A DNA stretch of 64,000 nt from JANQPX01 sp039197065 (lineage in GTDB: Bacteria; Pseudomonadota; Alphaproteobacteria; Geminicoccales; Geminicoccaceae): positions 134,555 to 198,554 of the forward strand of contig JBCCUL010000012.1 in assembly GCA_039197065.1 (NCBI GenBank). The letters run 5' to 3'. Of the stretch, positions 1 through 8,575 are shown piece by piece. A program made the translations under genes and the position numbers. Below the pieces are notes generated by a model. It did not search any database. It saw only the letters and a program-made list of their open reading frames with translations, and was not told the DNA's origin. The stretch's first letter is position 1. Every line of letters begins with the position of its first letter.

Positions 1-612
1 GGACAAAAGCTCATCCGGATCCTCGACCGTGGCGGACAAACCGACAAAGCGAGGCGCCTTCGCCAGATTGGCAAGGCGTGCGAGACCGAGGGCGAGAAGC
101 TGGCCGCGCTTGGCGCCGGCAAGTGCGTGCAGCTCATCGATGATGACGGTGCAAAGGCCATCGAAGATCTTCGCTGCGTCAGGATAAGAGAGGAGGAGAG
201 CGAGCGACTCCGGCGTGGTCAGCAGCATGTCCGGCGGGTTGATTCGCTGACGCTGCCGGCGATTTTGCGGCGTGTCGCCTGTCCTTGTCTCGACACGAAG
301 GTCTAATCCCATCTCCTCGATCGGCGTCTGAAGATTGCGCGCGATATCCGTGGTCAGCGCCTTAAGCGGAGAAATGTAGAGCGTGTGCAGGCCGTTCCTG
401 GCATCACCCCTGCCGTCCAGATCGACGAGGCTGGGCAAGAAGCCCGCAAGAGTCTTGCCGCCGCCGGTCGGTGCGATCAGAAGGGCTGAGCATCCGGCTT
501 CGGCTTTTTCCAGCATCATGAGCTGATGCGCGTGCGGCGCCCAGCCACGCTTTTTGAACCAGCGCTGGAATTTGCCCGGAAGCCAGGCGTTATTCGAAGG
601 TGGTATCGGCAA
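1..612 (-). CDS. Lhr-like, ligase-associated DEXH-box DNA helicase (N-terminal part, cut by window edge)
   Basis: Superfamily 2 helicase; this Lhr-like group is usually linked to an ATP-dependent DNA ligase and a phosphoesterase in DNA repair. The minus-strand frame stays open to base 1. It shows motif I LLIAPTGGGKT (about residues 45-55), motif Ia ISPLKAL, motif Ib TTPESLALLL, motif II IIDELHAL and motif III VGLSATVEDP. There is no ATG between the upstream stop and the conserved N-terminus (LPGKFQRWF), so a TTG at 612 is the likeliest start; no clear ribosome-binding site supports it. The C-terminal helicase domain and any ligase or phosphoesterase partner lie outside the window. Family assignment is firm, start is uncertain. 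Confidence 0.85.
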   Translation of the reverse strand, partial: MPIPPSNNAWLPGKFQRWFKKRGWAPHAHQLMMLEKAEAGCSALLIAPTGGGKTLAGFLPSLVDLDGRGDARNGLHTLYISPLKALTTDIARNLQTPIEEMGLDLRVETRTGDTPQNRRQRQRINPPDMLLTTPESLALLLSYPDAAKIFDGLCTVIIDELHALAGAKRGQLLALGLARLANLAKAPRFVGLSATVEDPDELLS

Positions 613-715
613 AACCGTTTCAGTCGCTATTAGCAGGCGCGCATGGTAGGGCTATCGGCGCCGGGCACCAAGCCCGCGGGGCGGATTGTCGAGCAGGTTG
701 AGGAAGGAAGTTCCC

Positions 716-1687
716 ATGGGTCGATTGGTCGACGGTGTTTGGAGAGACGAATGGTACGACACCAAGTCGACCGGCGGACGATTCGAGCGCAGCGAAGCAG
801 CGATGCGCAACTGGATCACGCCGGACGGCTCGCCCGGACCATCCGGCCGCGGCGGCTTCGAGGCGGAGGCCGGACGCTACCATCTCTACGTCTCGCTCGC
901 CTGCCCCTGGGCGCATCGTACGTTGATCATGCGGAAGCTGAAGGGCCTCGACGAGATGATCGGCGTGTCGGTGGTGCATTGGCTTATGGCGGAGAATGGC
1001 TGGACCTTCGAGGCCAGTGATGGCGCCACCGGCGATCATCTTTCCGACGCCAAGTTTCTCCATCAGATCTACACGCGTACGGCACCCGACTATTCCGGCA
1101 GGGTCACGGTGCCGGTGCTCTGGGACATGAAGCAGGGGACGATCGTCAGCAACGAGTCCTCCGAGATCATCCGCATGTTCAACAGCGCGTTCGATGGTAT
1201 CGGCGCGAAAGAGGGTGACTATTATCCCGAAGCGAAGCGCGGCGCGATCGACGAGGTCAATGACGAGGTCTATCACAACGTCAACAACGGCGTTTACAAG
1301 TCAGGCTTCGCAACGACCCAAGACGCCTATGAAGATGCGGTGCTGGCGCTGTTCAAGACGCTGGACCGGCTTGAGAAACGTCTCGACGGGCAGCGCTATC
1401 TGGTCGGCGATGCGGTTACCGAAGCCGATTGGCGCCTGTTTACGACCCTGGTGCGTTTCGATCCTGTCTATGTCGGCCATTTCAAGTGCAATCTGAAGCG
1501 ATTGATCGACTACCCGAACCTCGCCGCTTACGCGCGGGAACTCTATCAATGGCCAGGCGTGGCCGAGACCGTCGACTTCGATCACATCAAGAAACACTAT
1601 TACGCCTCGCACACGTCGATCAATCCGACCGGCATCGTTCCCAAGGGGCCGTTCATGGACTGGACCTCACCACACGGCAGGGGCTAA
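716..1687 (+). CDS. Glutathionyl-hydroquinone reductase (YqjG/ECM4 family)
   Basis: Xi-class glutathione transferase that reduces glutathionyl-hydroquinones in the cytoplasm. The 323-residue protein matches the family's usual length. It carries the catalytic Cys63 in the motif LACPWAHR, the family N-terminus with WxDxWYDTKSTGGRF, and a C-terminal all-alpha GST domain (EADWRLFTTLVRFDPVYVGHFKCN). The ATG at 716 is chosen because AGGAAGGAA lies just upstream; a TTG at 686 would extend the frame without support. It stands alone, divergent from the helicase gene. A GC-rich inverted repeat follows the stop (1709-1731) but has no T-tract. Confidence 0.92.
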   Translation: MGRLVDGVWRDEWYDTKSTGGRFERSEAAMRNWITPDGSPGPSGRGGFEAEAGRYHLYVSLACPWAHRTLIMRKLKGLDEMIGVSVVHWLMAENGWTFEASDGATGDHLSDAKFLHQIYTRTAPDYSGRVTVPVLWDMKQGTIVSNESSEIIRMFNSAFDGIGAKEGDYYPEAKRGAIDEVNDEVYHNVNNGVYKSGFATTQDAYEDAVLALFKTLDRLEKRLDGQRYLVGDAVTEADWRLFTTLVRFDPVYVGHFKCNLKRLIDYPNLAAYARELYQWPGVAETVDFDHIKKHYYASHTSINPTGIVPKGPFMDWTSPHGRG

Positions 1688-1786
1688 GTCGCGGGTAGGG
1701 GAAACAGGGGCGCCTGGCCTCGAAACCAGGCCCTGCGAAACAAAGAAGCGGTGTCCTATCGATCCCGCCATAAAGAGGAGGAGATG

Positions 1787-2134
1787 ATGTCAGGGCTTTC
1801 AAAATTTGCGGTGATGGCATCCGGCGTGCTGCTGGCGAGCTTCGCCGTCGGCGGCGGCGCCATCGCGCTGGATTTGGAAAAAGCGCATTCGACCGCGATC
1901 CAAAACTGCGTCAACTGGAATGGTCTCAGCCAGGAGTATTGCAGCTGCGTGCAGGACCGGGTGCGCGCCGGCCTTCCGAGCGAAAGCTACGTCGCGATGA
2001 TGGAATATGCACAAGCCTATCAGGAGAACAGGCGCTCGGACATGGCGGCCATGCAGGTCAACGCCGACATGTCGAAAGCGCTTGAGCCAGTCGACGCCGT
2101 GGTTGAGGAGGCGAAGCAGGCCTGCAAGAGTTAG
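1787..2134 (+). CDS. Small exported four-cysteine protein of unknown function
   Basis: Not recognised as a named family. The 115-residue product starts with a signal peptide (hydrophobic stretch about residues 7-26, cleavage probably near GGGAIALD). The mature part is helical and holds Cys41, Cys52, Cys54 and Cys113, which could form two disulfides in the periplasm. GAGGAGG at 1775-1781 favours the ATG at 1787 over that at 1784. The stop codon TAG is the first three bases of a dispersed ~24-bp repeat. Function unknown; export and coding status are well supported by codon pattern and ribosome-binding site. Confidence 0.75.
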   Translation: MSGLSKFAVMASGVLLASFAVGGGAIALDLEKAHSTAIQNCVNWNGLSQEYCSCVQDRVRAGLPSESYVAMMEYAQAYQENRRSDMAAMQVNADMSKALEPVDAVVEEAKQACKS

Positions 2135-2155
2135 TGGTATGACCACATCATTTGG
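2132..2155 (+). repeat. Dispersed ~24-bp repeat, copy 1
   Basis: Begins with the TAG stop codon of the upstream gene and shares the core ATGACCACATCATTTGG with 51821-51844, and with one base deleted with 32802-32826. In this copy the left side also forms the palindrome GTGGT-ATG-ACCAC, which the other copies do not keep. It lies between two convergent genes. Confidence 0.7.
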
Positions 2156-2201
2156 TTTCTGCCGCCTCCGCCAAGATTGACGGTTTGCCAGCAGTCTCGG
2201 C

Positions 2202-2732
2202 TCAGCTTCCTGTCAATTTGGCGAGGTCTTCCCAGACGACCTCAATGGCATCGACAGGGCCGCCATGCTCTTGTTGCTTGCGCTCGACGACACCAAAGCT
2301 GCCTTCGAGCCTGCGATAGAAGGCAGCAGCGCGTAAATTGTCTGCCGCCACGTGGAGCGACACGCGGCCATAATCATTCTGGATCAGACGATGTGCCGCG
2401 GTGCGCATCAGGCTTTCCCCGACGCCCTTGGATCGTTCGCCTGGTTCGACATGCAGATTGTCGATATAGGGATCCGATTGGCACCAAACGGTGATGAACC
2501 CGCAGAGACCGCTATCGTCGGCGACGAGGATGAGATCGTCGCCACTCGGATGAAGGTTCTCCCAGCGGGCATGCAGATCGCCTTCGATCTCATCATCCAG
2601 ATAGCTGTCCGGCATGATACCACGGTAGACGTCGCGCCAGCTTCGGATCTGCAAAGCGGCAAGCGCTGCGAACTCTGATCGCTTGGCATCGCGAATGATC
2701 AGCGATGGTGAAGCAGCACCTGTTGCCGGCAT
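2202..2732 (-). CDS. GNAT-family N-acetyltransferase
   Basis: Acetyl-CoA-dependent N-acetyltransferase, substrate unknown. The acetyl-CoA loop is visible as LHVEPGERSKGVGESLM (R/Q-x-x-G-x-G type), preceded by the beta-strand IDNLHV and followed by SLHVAADNLRAAAFYRR, the usual N-x-x-A-x-x-F-Y motif. The start at 2732 (MPATGAASPSLIIRDA) is preferred over a 20-residue extension because GAGGAA lies a few bases upstream. 176 residues, normal for a single-domain GNAT. Convergent with the preceding small secreted-protein gene. Confidence 0.88.
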   Translation of the reverse strand: MPATGAASPSLIIRDAKRSEFAALAALQIRSWRDVYRGIMPDSYLDDEIEGDLHARWENLHPSGDDLILVADDSGLCGFITVWCQSDPYIDNLHVEPGERSKGVGESLMRTAAHRLIQNDYGRVSLHVAADNLRAAAFYRRLEGSFGVVERKQQEHGGPVDAIEVVWEDLAKLTGS

Positions 2733-2853
2733 GGAGATTCCTCGTTCCTCGCGAATGGCGTTCGTAGATTGCGAGGCGTTGGGGCCTGGCACCTATACGG
2801 TACGCTCAGTGAAAGACGAAGCCCATACCCGACATTGGCATGCGTCGATGTTC

Positions 2854-4239
2854 TCAGCGGTTTCGCAGCATGGCGTTGACGGCCTCGACCACCTCTTCCG
2901 ACTCGGTGGCGGTGCGGCGGGTTGCGGTCGCCTTGAGAACGCCACGGTCCAGGAATGACGGAAACCAACCGAAGTTGCGCACATTCCAGAGTTCCGTCGG
3001 CAGGACGTCGGGATCGACAGGCGCATCGATCTGATCGGTTCGGAGAATGTCCATCTCGCGGCGGGTCTCGGTATGACAGCTTACGCAGTCGGTGTTGAAG
3101 AAATGCGCTTTTTCGGGATCGGCGATCACACTGACGACCTCGCGCATATCTTCCGCACTGCCATCCGGGAACAGGTCAGCCGTGGAGACACCGTTCGGAT
3201 TTTCCGGCGACTTCAAGCCAAGTTGATTGTTGGGATCGACCTCAAATTTGCAGGTGATCGGCTTTAGATTGTTGGCCCTCACCTTTGGCGAGACGGACTC
3301 GGCTCCGAAACCGGCGCGCACGTCCAGCATCTGCGCGAAACGAGGCTTATCCTGGGCGATCGCCGGGCTCGGTAGGGGTGCGAAGCCTTCACCCGCCGGG
3401 TTAGGCGCCATGGCGAGAAAGATCCAGGGCTCCGGGAAGTCCTTGGGCAAGCCCATGATCGCCATCGCGCCCAGTTTCGAGGGATCCAGATGGGTTTCGA
3501 GAAAGCCCTTCAGCTCATCACGAAAGGCCGCCCGGGTGGCCGCGCTCGCTTTGGTTGGATCTGCCGCAGGGTGAATGCCGAGAAGGCCATTCGTATCGAT
3601 CGCAGCATCACCGACGTCGCCTGCGGCAAGCTTTACCTTAATGGCCGCGACATCATCGACGATCCGACCAAAATGTTCGAGATCCGGCGTAAGACGACGC
3701 GCTGGGCATTCCGCCACGCGTTCAGCGTTCGTAATGTAGTTATAGATCAGGTGGGCAGCGACGTCGTGGACCTCGCCGTCTTCGGTCACCGGCTGAAGAA
3801 CCAGCCGGATTTGCGCTGCATGTCCGAATTCCTTCTCGATGTCTTCCGACAGGCCGGGCGCGCCCGGATCGATGCGGATCGAGGCAATATGCCAAACGGA
3901 TTTGTCGGTGAAGGCACTAATGTCGATGCGCGTTGGGCCTCTTCCGCTGATCGCATCCTCGCCGTCGATGCCGCTGAACCTTTCGGTGATTCCCAGATAC
4001 TGCGCGAAGGCATCATCCGGCCAGACGGCGCTGCCCTCGAAAGAGAGATCGGTGATCGCCAGGACGGGATCATCGCTCGAAGTCGGTGGCGGCAGGAGAA
4101 TGGAGACGTCGTTCAGATCAAGCTCGACGGCGCTTTCGACCGGTCGTGGATCAGGCGTCTCAGGGCCGCCGGAGGGATCGCAGGCAGACATGAAAAGGAT
4201 GGGCGCCAGGCAGGCAATAAAGCGCAGAGCTGATTTCAC
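2854..4239 (-). CDS. Lipoprotein with a single haem-c motif, divergent from haem peroxidase
   Basis: 461-residue protein with a lipoprotein signal (LILFMSAC-type lipobox, Cys20) and one CVSCH haem-c motif at about residues 385-389. It should be a membrane-anchored periplasmic or outer-membrane electron-transfer protein. The GTG start at 4239 is chosen because GGAGGA lies seven bases upstream; this start puts the signal peptide at the N-terminus. The long middle region is not recognised. It is transcribed away from an animal-type haem peroxidase gene, and two matching palindromes lie between them, which suggests shared control. The idea that it exchanges electrons with the peroxidase is inference. 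Confidence 0.8.
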   Translation of the reverse strand: MKSALRFIACLAPILFMSACDPSGGPETPDPRPVESAVELDLNDVSILLPPPTSSDDPVLAITDLSFEGSAVWPDDAFAQYLGITERFSGIDGEDAISGRGPTRIDISAFTDKSVWHIASIRIDPGAPGLSEDIEKEFGHAAQIRLVLQPVTEDGEVHDVAAHLIYNYITNAERVAECPARRLTPDLEHFGRIVDDVAAIKVKLAAGDVGDAAIDTNGLLGIHPAADPTKASAATRAAFRDELKGFLETHLDPSKLGAMAIMGLPKDFPEPWIFLAMAPNPAGEGFAPLPSPAIAQDKPRFAQMLDVRAGFGAESVSPKVRANNLKPITCKFEVDPNNQLGLKSPENPNGVSTADLFPDGSAEDMREVVSVIADPEKAHFFNTDCVSCHTETRREMDILRTDQIDAPVDPDVLPTELWNVRNFGWFPSFLDRGVLKATATRRTATESEEVVEAVNAMLRNR

Positions 4240-4531
4240 GTTGCAGTCCTCCGGATGATCCAAATCGTCGATCGATTCGGTGAACAATAGAAACCAGCCT
4301 GAGCGGAGATGCAGTGAACTGCTTCACAACTTCAGCCTCCGTGGTGGATGTGCCAGCGCTTGTGAGGGGCGCGTCATCCAATTCAACGAGCAGAAGGTCC
4401 TGGCGATCCGGCAGTTTTTTCAACCGTTGTGAAGTGTTTCATACGGCGCGATCGCGATCCTGCCTATCGTTCAGACCATGAAGCCGTCCTTCGCAAAGTG
4501 GGGCCGGTGATTTCAGCGCAGGAGCAATCTT
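4240..4531. promoter_or_regulatory. Divergent promoter region between haem lipoprotein and haem peroxidase
   Basis: 292 bases without a gene. The region carries two copies of an operator-like palindrome, GTGAACTGCTTCAC (4314-4327) and GTGAAGTGTTTCAT (4429-4442), whose starts are 115 bp apart, about eleven helical turns. A T6 run (4415-4420) lies just upstream of the second copy. No clear sigma-70 hexamer pair was identified. Confidence 0.5.
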
Positions 4532-6157
4532 ATGAGCGATTACGGCAAATATGGCATGCCGCCCAAGAAGAAAGGGCATGGCGCCAAGGGCTATTGGATC
4601 TATGGCGAAGGCTATTACGAGCAGGACGGCGGTGTAGACCCAGTTCCAGAGCCTGGCTACGGCAAGATGCCGCCGATCACCGATCCCAGCAGCCAGATGA
4701 AGTTTTGCCGGATGTTTCCGGATCTCGAGAAATTTCAGCCGACGCGTGAAGATCTCGAGCCCTTGGGAACGGCGATGGCCGATATCAGCGAACTGCCGAA
4801 TCCGGTCGACAATCCGCCCGATTCGGCAATTCCTGCGGGGTTCACCTATTTCGGTCAGTTCGTCGATCACGATATCAGTCTGACCGACGGTCTGCCCCTC
4901 GATTCCGGGACGACGGCGCCAGGCAGTGTCGATAATGTCCGAACGGCGTCCTTGGACCTCGATTCCCTATACGGCAAGGGGCCCGATGATCCCGAGGTCA
5001 CCTTCTATGAGGATGACGGCGTTCATTTGAAGATCGGAACTGCGGATCCGGTGCCGCCGCACGCAGCGCCTGAGCTGCCCAACGATCTGCCGCGCGTGCC
5101 GGTCAATGGCCAGGTGCCGATGCGCGCTGATATCGGCGATCACCGCAACGACGAGAACCTCGCCGTCGCGCAGACGCATCTTTCGCTGCTCAAGTTCCAC
5201 AACAAGGTGGTGGACGATGCGAGCCAGCCAAGCGACTTCGAAAGCGCTCGAAAAGTCGTTCGACAGCACTATCAGTCGATCGTCTGGGACGACTTCGTCA
5301 GCCGTCTGGTCGATCCGGCGATCTTCCAGAAGGTGAAGAACGAAGGCCGCAAATGGTACATTCCTGACGGTGTCGACGATCCGACGGATCTCTGCATGCC
5401 GGTCGAGTTTTCCGTTGCCGCCTATCGTCTCGGGCACACCATGGTTCGCAACACTTATGAGTGGAACCGCGTGTTCAGTACCGGGAGCCCGTTTCTCCCG
5501 AAGGCGACCTTGATCAATCTTTTCCAGTTCTCGGAGGTCTCCGGCAATCTCTCGCCATCCAGCCCGAACGGCGATGGCTTTCCTCGCCTGCCAGCGAATT
5601 GGCCGGTGGACTGGCGCCGCATGCATGATCTTGGTGCAGCCGATCCCGTGCACAGCCATGATCAGCTGAACTTCGCGCGACCGCTCAATACCGTCCTCGC
5701 CGCGAAGCTGGGGGATCTGGAGGAGTTCCGTAGCGTTCCAGAGGTGGCGCTTCGCAACCTAGCCGTACGCAACCTTCTGCGTGGCGCGCAGCTGGGCCTC
5801 GCGACCGGCCAGGACATCGCTGCCAAGATCGGCGCGACGGTGCTGAGCCAGGCTGAACTGACGTCCGGTCCTCACGGCGGGATCGTAAGCGACAAGGGCT
5901 TCGATACCCGGACACCGCTTTGGTTCTACGTGTTGAAGGAAGCCGAGGTCCAGCAGGGCGGTCAGCGTCTCGGTGACGTCGGCAGCACGATCGTCGCCGA
6001 GACGTTCCACGGCTTGATCGCGCACAGCGAGGACTCGATCTTCGACGAGCCCGGCTGGACGCCGAGCCTCAAGCCTGGCGCGAACAGCTACACCATGGCG
6101 GACATGCTGATCTACGTGGATGACATCAATCCGCTTGGCGAAAATCCGACGGTGTAG
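4532..6157 (+). CDS. Animal-type haem peroxidase (An_peroxidase superfamily)
   Basis: 541-residue bacterial member of the peroxidase-cyclooxygenase superfamily, which uses hydrogen peroxide to oxidise halides or organic donors. Distal His113 is in GQFVDHDI and proximal His302 in EFSVAAYRLGHTMVRNTYEWN. The family motif GDHRNDENLAVAQTHLSLLKFHNKVVD is intact (it spans about residues 202-228). No signal peptide is visible; the N-terminus is rich in Lys, Gly and Tyr. AGGAGC upstream supports the ATG. A strong terminator follows directly. Divergent from a haem-c lipoprotein gene. Physiological substrate cannot be told from the sequence. Confidence 0.92.
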   Translation: MSDYGKYGMPPKKKGHGAKGYWIYGEGYYEQDGGVDPVPEPGYGKMPPITDPSSQMKFCRMFPDLEKFQPTREDLEPLGTAMADISELPNPVDNPPDSAIPAGFTYFGQFVDHDISLTDGLPLDSGTTAPGSVDNVRTASLDLDSLYGKGPDDPEVTFYEDDGVHLKIGTADPVPPHAAPELPNDLPRVPVNGQVPMRADIGDHRNDENLAVAQTHLSLLKFHNKVVDDASQPSDFESARKVVRQHYQSIVWDDFVSRLVDPAIFQKVKNEGRKWYIPDGVDDPTDLCMPVEFSVAAYRLGHTMVRNTYEWNRVFSTGSPFLPKATLINLFQFSEVSGNLSPSSPNGDGFPRLPANWPVDWRRMHDLGAADPVHSHDQLNFARPLNTVLAAKLGDLEEFRSVPEVALRNLAVRNLLRGAQLGLATGQDIAAKIGATVLSQAELTSGPHGGIVSDKGFDTRTPLWFYVLKEAEVQQGGQRLGDVGSTIVAETFHGLIAHSEDSIFDEPGWTPSLKPGANSYTMADMLIYVDDINPLGENPTV

Positions 6158-6190
6158 TCTGCCCGAATTTGAAGCATAATCTGATTCTCT

Positions 6191-6218
6191 GAGGCGGCCT
6201 CGTGCCGCCTCATTTTTT
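6191..6218 (+). terminator. Rho-independent terminator after haem peroxidase gene
   Basis: Perfect 8-bp GC-rich hairpin GAGGCGGC-loop-GCCGCCTC (6191-6211) followed by A and T6. On the opposite strand the hairpin is not followed by a T-run, so it acts on the plus strand, ending the peroxidase transcript just before the convergent CaiB gene. Confidence 0.88.
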
Positions 6219-7383
6219 ATGGTGTTAAGACAACGCCACTGTCTACAAGCCTGTCGATCTCCCCTCCGTCATAGCCCAGCTCCTCCAAGAGTTCGCGCGC
6301 ATGCTCGCCTTGCTGTGCCATCAAAAAGTTCGGCATGGGCGGCTCGTCCCGGAACTTCAGCGGGTTACCGATATGCTCCCAGCCGCGTTCGTCCTCGATG
6401 ACCATGGCCCGTGCGCGCGCCTGCGGGTCATCCAGGGCCTCGCGCAGGTTTTGGATCGGCGCAAACGCGATGTCCTTGTCCGCCATCCACGCCATCCACT
6501 CGGCCTGGGTTCGGGTGAGGAACAGGTCACGCAGAAATGTGCGCACCGGCGCCTGCGCTTCACCAGGCGGCAGCTTGCAGAGCTCGATCAGATCCGGACG
6601 ATCGAACGCGGTCAGGAGATTTACCGCAAACTTGATCTCTGCGCCGCCGAGGACGATGAAGCGGCTGTCTTTGGTCTCGTAGATATTGAGAAAGGCCTGA
6701 CCGCCCCAGGTGCGTTGGTCCTTCACGACCGGCGGGCGTTTCTCCACCATGGGCGGGCCGAGATTGTTGGGGATGGCGGTGAGAAGGGTGTCCATCATGG
6801 CGAGGTCCAGATAGTCGCCTTGGCCCGTCTGTTCGCGTCGATAGAGCGCCATCATGATGCCGGCGAGGCCCATCTGGGCGATCAGCATATCGGCGATAGC
6901 GACGCCGGCCATGGTAGGTTTTCCGTCCATGCCCTCGTTCACCGAAAGCGTGCCTGCCATCGCCTGCACCGCGGGGTCGTGCGCTGCGCGTCCGGCATAG
7001 GGGCCCGTCTGGCCGTAAGCGGATAGCGATACGTAGACGAGGCGCTTGTTGCGTGCGCGCAGCGTGTCCGCTCCTATACCCAGACGATCGGCGACGCCGG
7101 GTCGAAAGGCTTCGACGAAGACGTCGGCGGTGTCGGCGAGACGCAGCAGGATCTCCTTGCCGGTTTCATGTTTAAGGTTGAGCGCCACGCTCTTCTTGCC
7201 GCGATGGGTGTTGGCGAAATAGACGGAGACGCCATCGCGCTTCAGGCCGAGTTCGCGGTTGGGTTCACCGCCGGGCGGTTCGATCTTGATAGCTTCGGCA
7301 CCGTGATCCACCATCATCTGGGTCATGGTCGGGCCGGGAAGGAAGAGTGAAAGATCAACGACGCGAAGGCCTTCCAGTTTCAT
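6217..7383 (-). CDS. CaiB/BaiF family (class III) CoA-transferase
   Basis: Moves CoA from an acyl-CoA donor to a carboxylic acid. 388 residues, the usual length. The N-terminal Rossmann segment has PGPTMTQMMVDHGAEAIKIEPP-type family sequence, and the likely catalytic Asp is in GVAIADMLIAQMGLAG. It is the last gene of a seven-gene minus-strand operon and starts 16 bases after the acyl-CoA dehydrogenase stop. Its place with two CoA ligases and a dehydrogenase suggests handling of a carboxylic acid through CoA thioesters; the actual acid is unknown. Confidence 0.92.
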   Translation of the reverse strand: MKLEGLRVVDLSLFLPGPTMTQMMVDHGAEAIKIEPPGGEPNRELGLKRDGVSVYFANTHRGKKSVALNLKHETGKEILLRLADTADVFVEAFRPGVADRLGIGADTLRARNKRLVYVSLSAYGQTGPYAGRAAHDPAVQAMAGTLSVNEGMDGKPTMAGVAIADMLIAQMGLAGIMMALYRREQTGQGDYLDLAMMDTLLTAIPNNLGPPMVEKRPPVVKDQRTWGGQAFLNIYETKDSRFIVLGGAEIKFAVNLLTAFDRPDLIELCKLPPGEAQAPVRTFLRDLFLTRTQAEWMAWMADKDIAFAPIQNLREALDDPQARARAMVIEDERGWEHIGNPLKFRDEPPMPNFLMAQQGEHARELLEELGYDGGEIDRLVDSGVVLTP

Positions 7384-7399
7384 TTTTCTGATACTCGTC

Positions 7400-8575
7400 T
7401 CAGGCTGGATTTCGTTCGATCAGCTGCTTCGCGATGATGATCCGTTGGATCTCATTGGTGCCCTCGCCGATGCACATCAAAGGCGCGTCCCGATAGTAGC
7501 GCTCGATGTGGAACTCCTTGGAGTAGCCGTAGCCGCCATGGATGCGCATGGCTTCCAGACTGTTTTCGACGGCGGCTTCGGATGCGTAATATTTCGCCAT
7601 GCCCGCCTCCATGTCGCAGCGCTCGCCACGATCATAGGCGTCCGCTGCCGAAAGCGTCAGGAGTTTCGCCGCCTCGACCCGTGTCGCCATCTCGCCGAGC
7701 TTCAGCTGGATCGCCTGATGCTGGCAAATGGGCTTGCCGAAGGTCCTTCGCTGCTGGGCATATCTAACGGAATCGATAAGCGATGCATTGGCCAAACCAA
7801 CGCCGCGCGCGGCAACGTTGATTCTGCCGATTTCGAGACCGCCGAGAGCATGCTGAAAGCCGCGGCCTTCCTCGCCGCCGATCAGACGGTCTGCCGGGAT
7901 CCGAAAATCCTCGAAGATCAGCTCGGCTGAATCGATGCCGTGATAGCCGAGCTTCTCGAGCTTGCGGCTGGCGCGAAAGCCGTCGCCCTTTTCGGCGAGA
8001 AACATCGACATGCCCTTGTGCCTGGGCTCGGCTTCCGGATCGGTCTTGACTAGGAGCGCAAAACAGCTGCCCTCGATGCCGTTCGAGATCCATGTCTTGG
8101 TGCCGTTGATCACATAGTCATCGCCGTCGCGGAGCGCGCGTGTTCGGATCGCTTGCAGATCTGTTCCGCAATCCGGTTCGGTCAAGGCAAGTCCGCCCCG
8201 AACTTCACCGGTAGCGAATCTTGGAAGGAAATTATCTTTCTGCTCATCCGTGCCGAAGCGTTGCACGGCGGCCGCCATGATCAGGTGCGAGTTGAAGATG
8301 CCGGTGAGTGACATCCAGACTTCGGAAATCATCATGACGATGCGCACATAGGTCCGTGCCGACAAGCCGAGCCCGCCATAATTCGGCGAGATGGTGGCGC
8401 CGAAAAGGCCGAGCTCTTTCATCTGCTCGACCATCTCGGCGGGATAGATGTCGCCATGTTCGAGTTCGAGCACCTTGGGGCGCACTTCGCGTTCCAGCCA
8501 TCGGTTGATGGCATCGAGCATCTGGCGCTCCTCGGTCTCGCTGATCGCGGCGTTGTTCGATCCGACGTCGCTCAT
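7400..8575 (-). CDS. Acyl-CoA dehydrogenase
   Basis: FAD enzyme that introduces an alpha,beta double bond in an acyl-CoA. 391 residues. Family signatures are present: GGLALTEPDCGTD (flavin contact), TKTWISNG, QRRTFGKPI and the C-terminal CIGEGTNEIQRIIIAKQL, which holds the usual catalytic Glu position. It overlaps the upstream PuuE-like gene by 4 bp (ATGA), so the two are translationally coupled. Chain-length or aryl specificity cannot be read from the sequence. Confidence 0.93.
   Translation of the reverse strand: MSDVGSNNAAISETEERQMLDAINRWLEREVRPKVLELEHGDIYPAEMVEQMKELGLFGATISPNYGGLGLSARTYVRIVMMISEVWMSLTGIFNSHLIMAAAVQRFGTDEQKDNFLPRFATGEVRGGLALTEPDCGTDLQAIRTRALRDGDDYVINGTKTWISNGIEGSCFALLVKTDPEAEPRHKGMSMFLAEKGDGFRASRKLEKLGYHGIDSAELIFEDFRIPADRLIGGEEGRGFQHALGGLEIGRINVAARGVGLANASLIDSVRYAQQRRTFGKPICQHQAIQLKLGEMATRVEAAKLLTLSAADAYDRGERCDMEAGMAKYYASEAAVENSLEAMRIHGGYGYSKEFHIERYYRDAPLMCIGEGTNEIQRIIIAKQLIERNPA

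Noticed and set aside
1709..1731. Terminator-like hairpin GCCTGG-loop-CCAGGC after the hydroquinone reductase gene
   Set aside because: No T-tract follows, and the next gene is on the same strand; kept only as a remark.
2134..2146. GntR/FadR-like operator GTGGT-ATG-ACCAC
   Set aside because: The palindrome occurs only in copy 1 of the dispersed repeat; the left half is not kept in copies 2 and 3, so it is more likely accidental.
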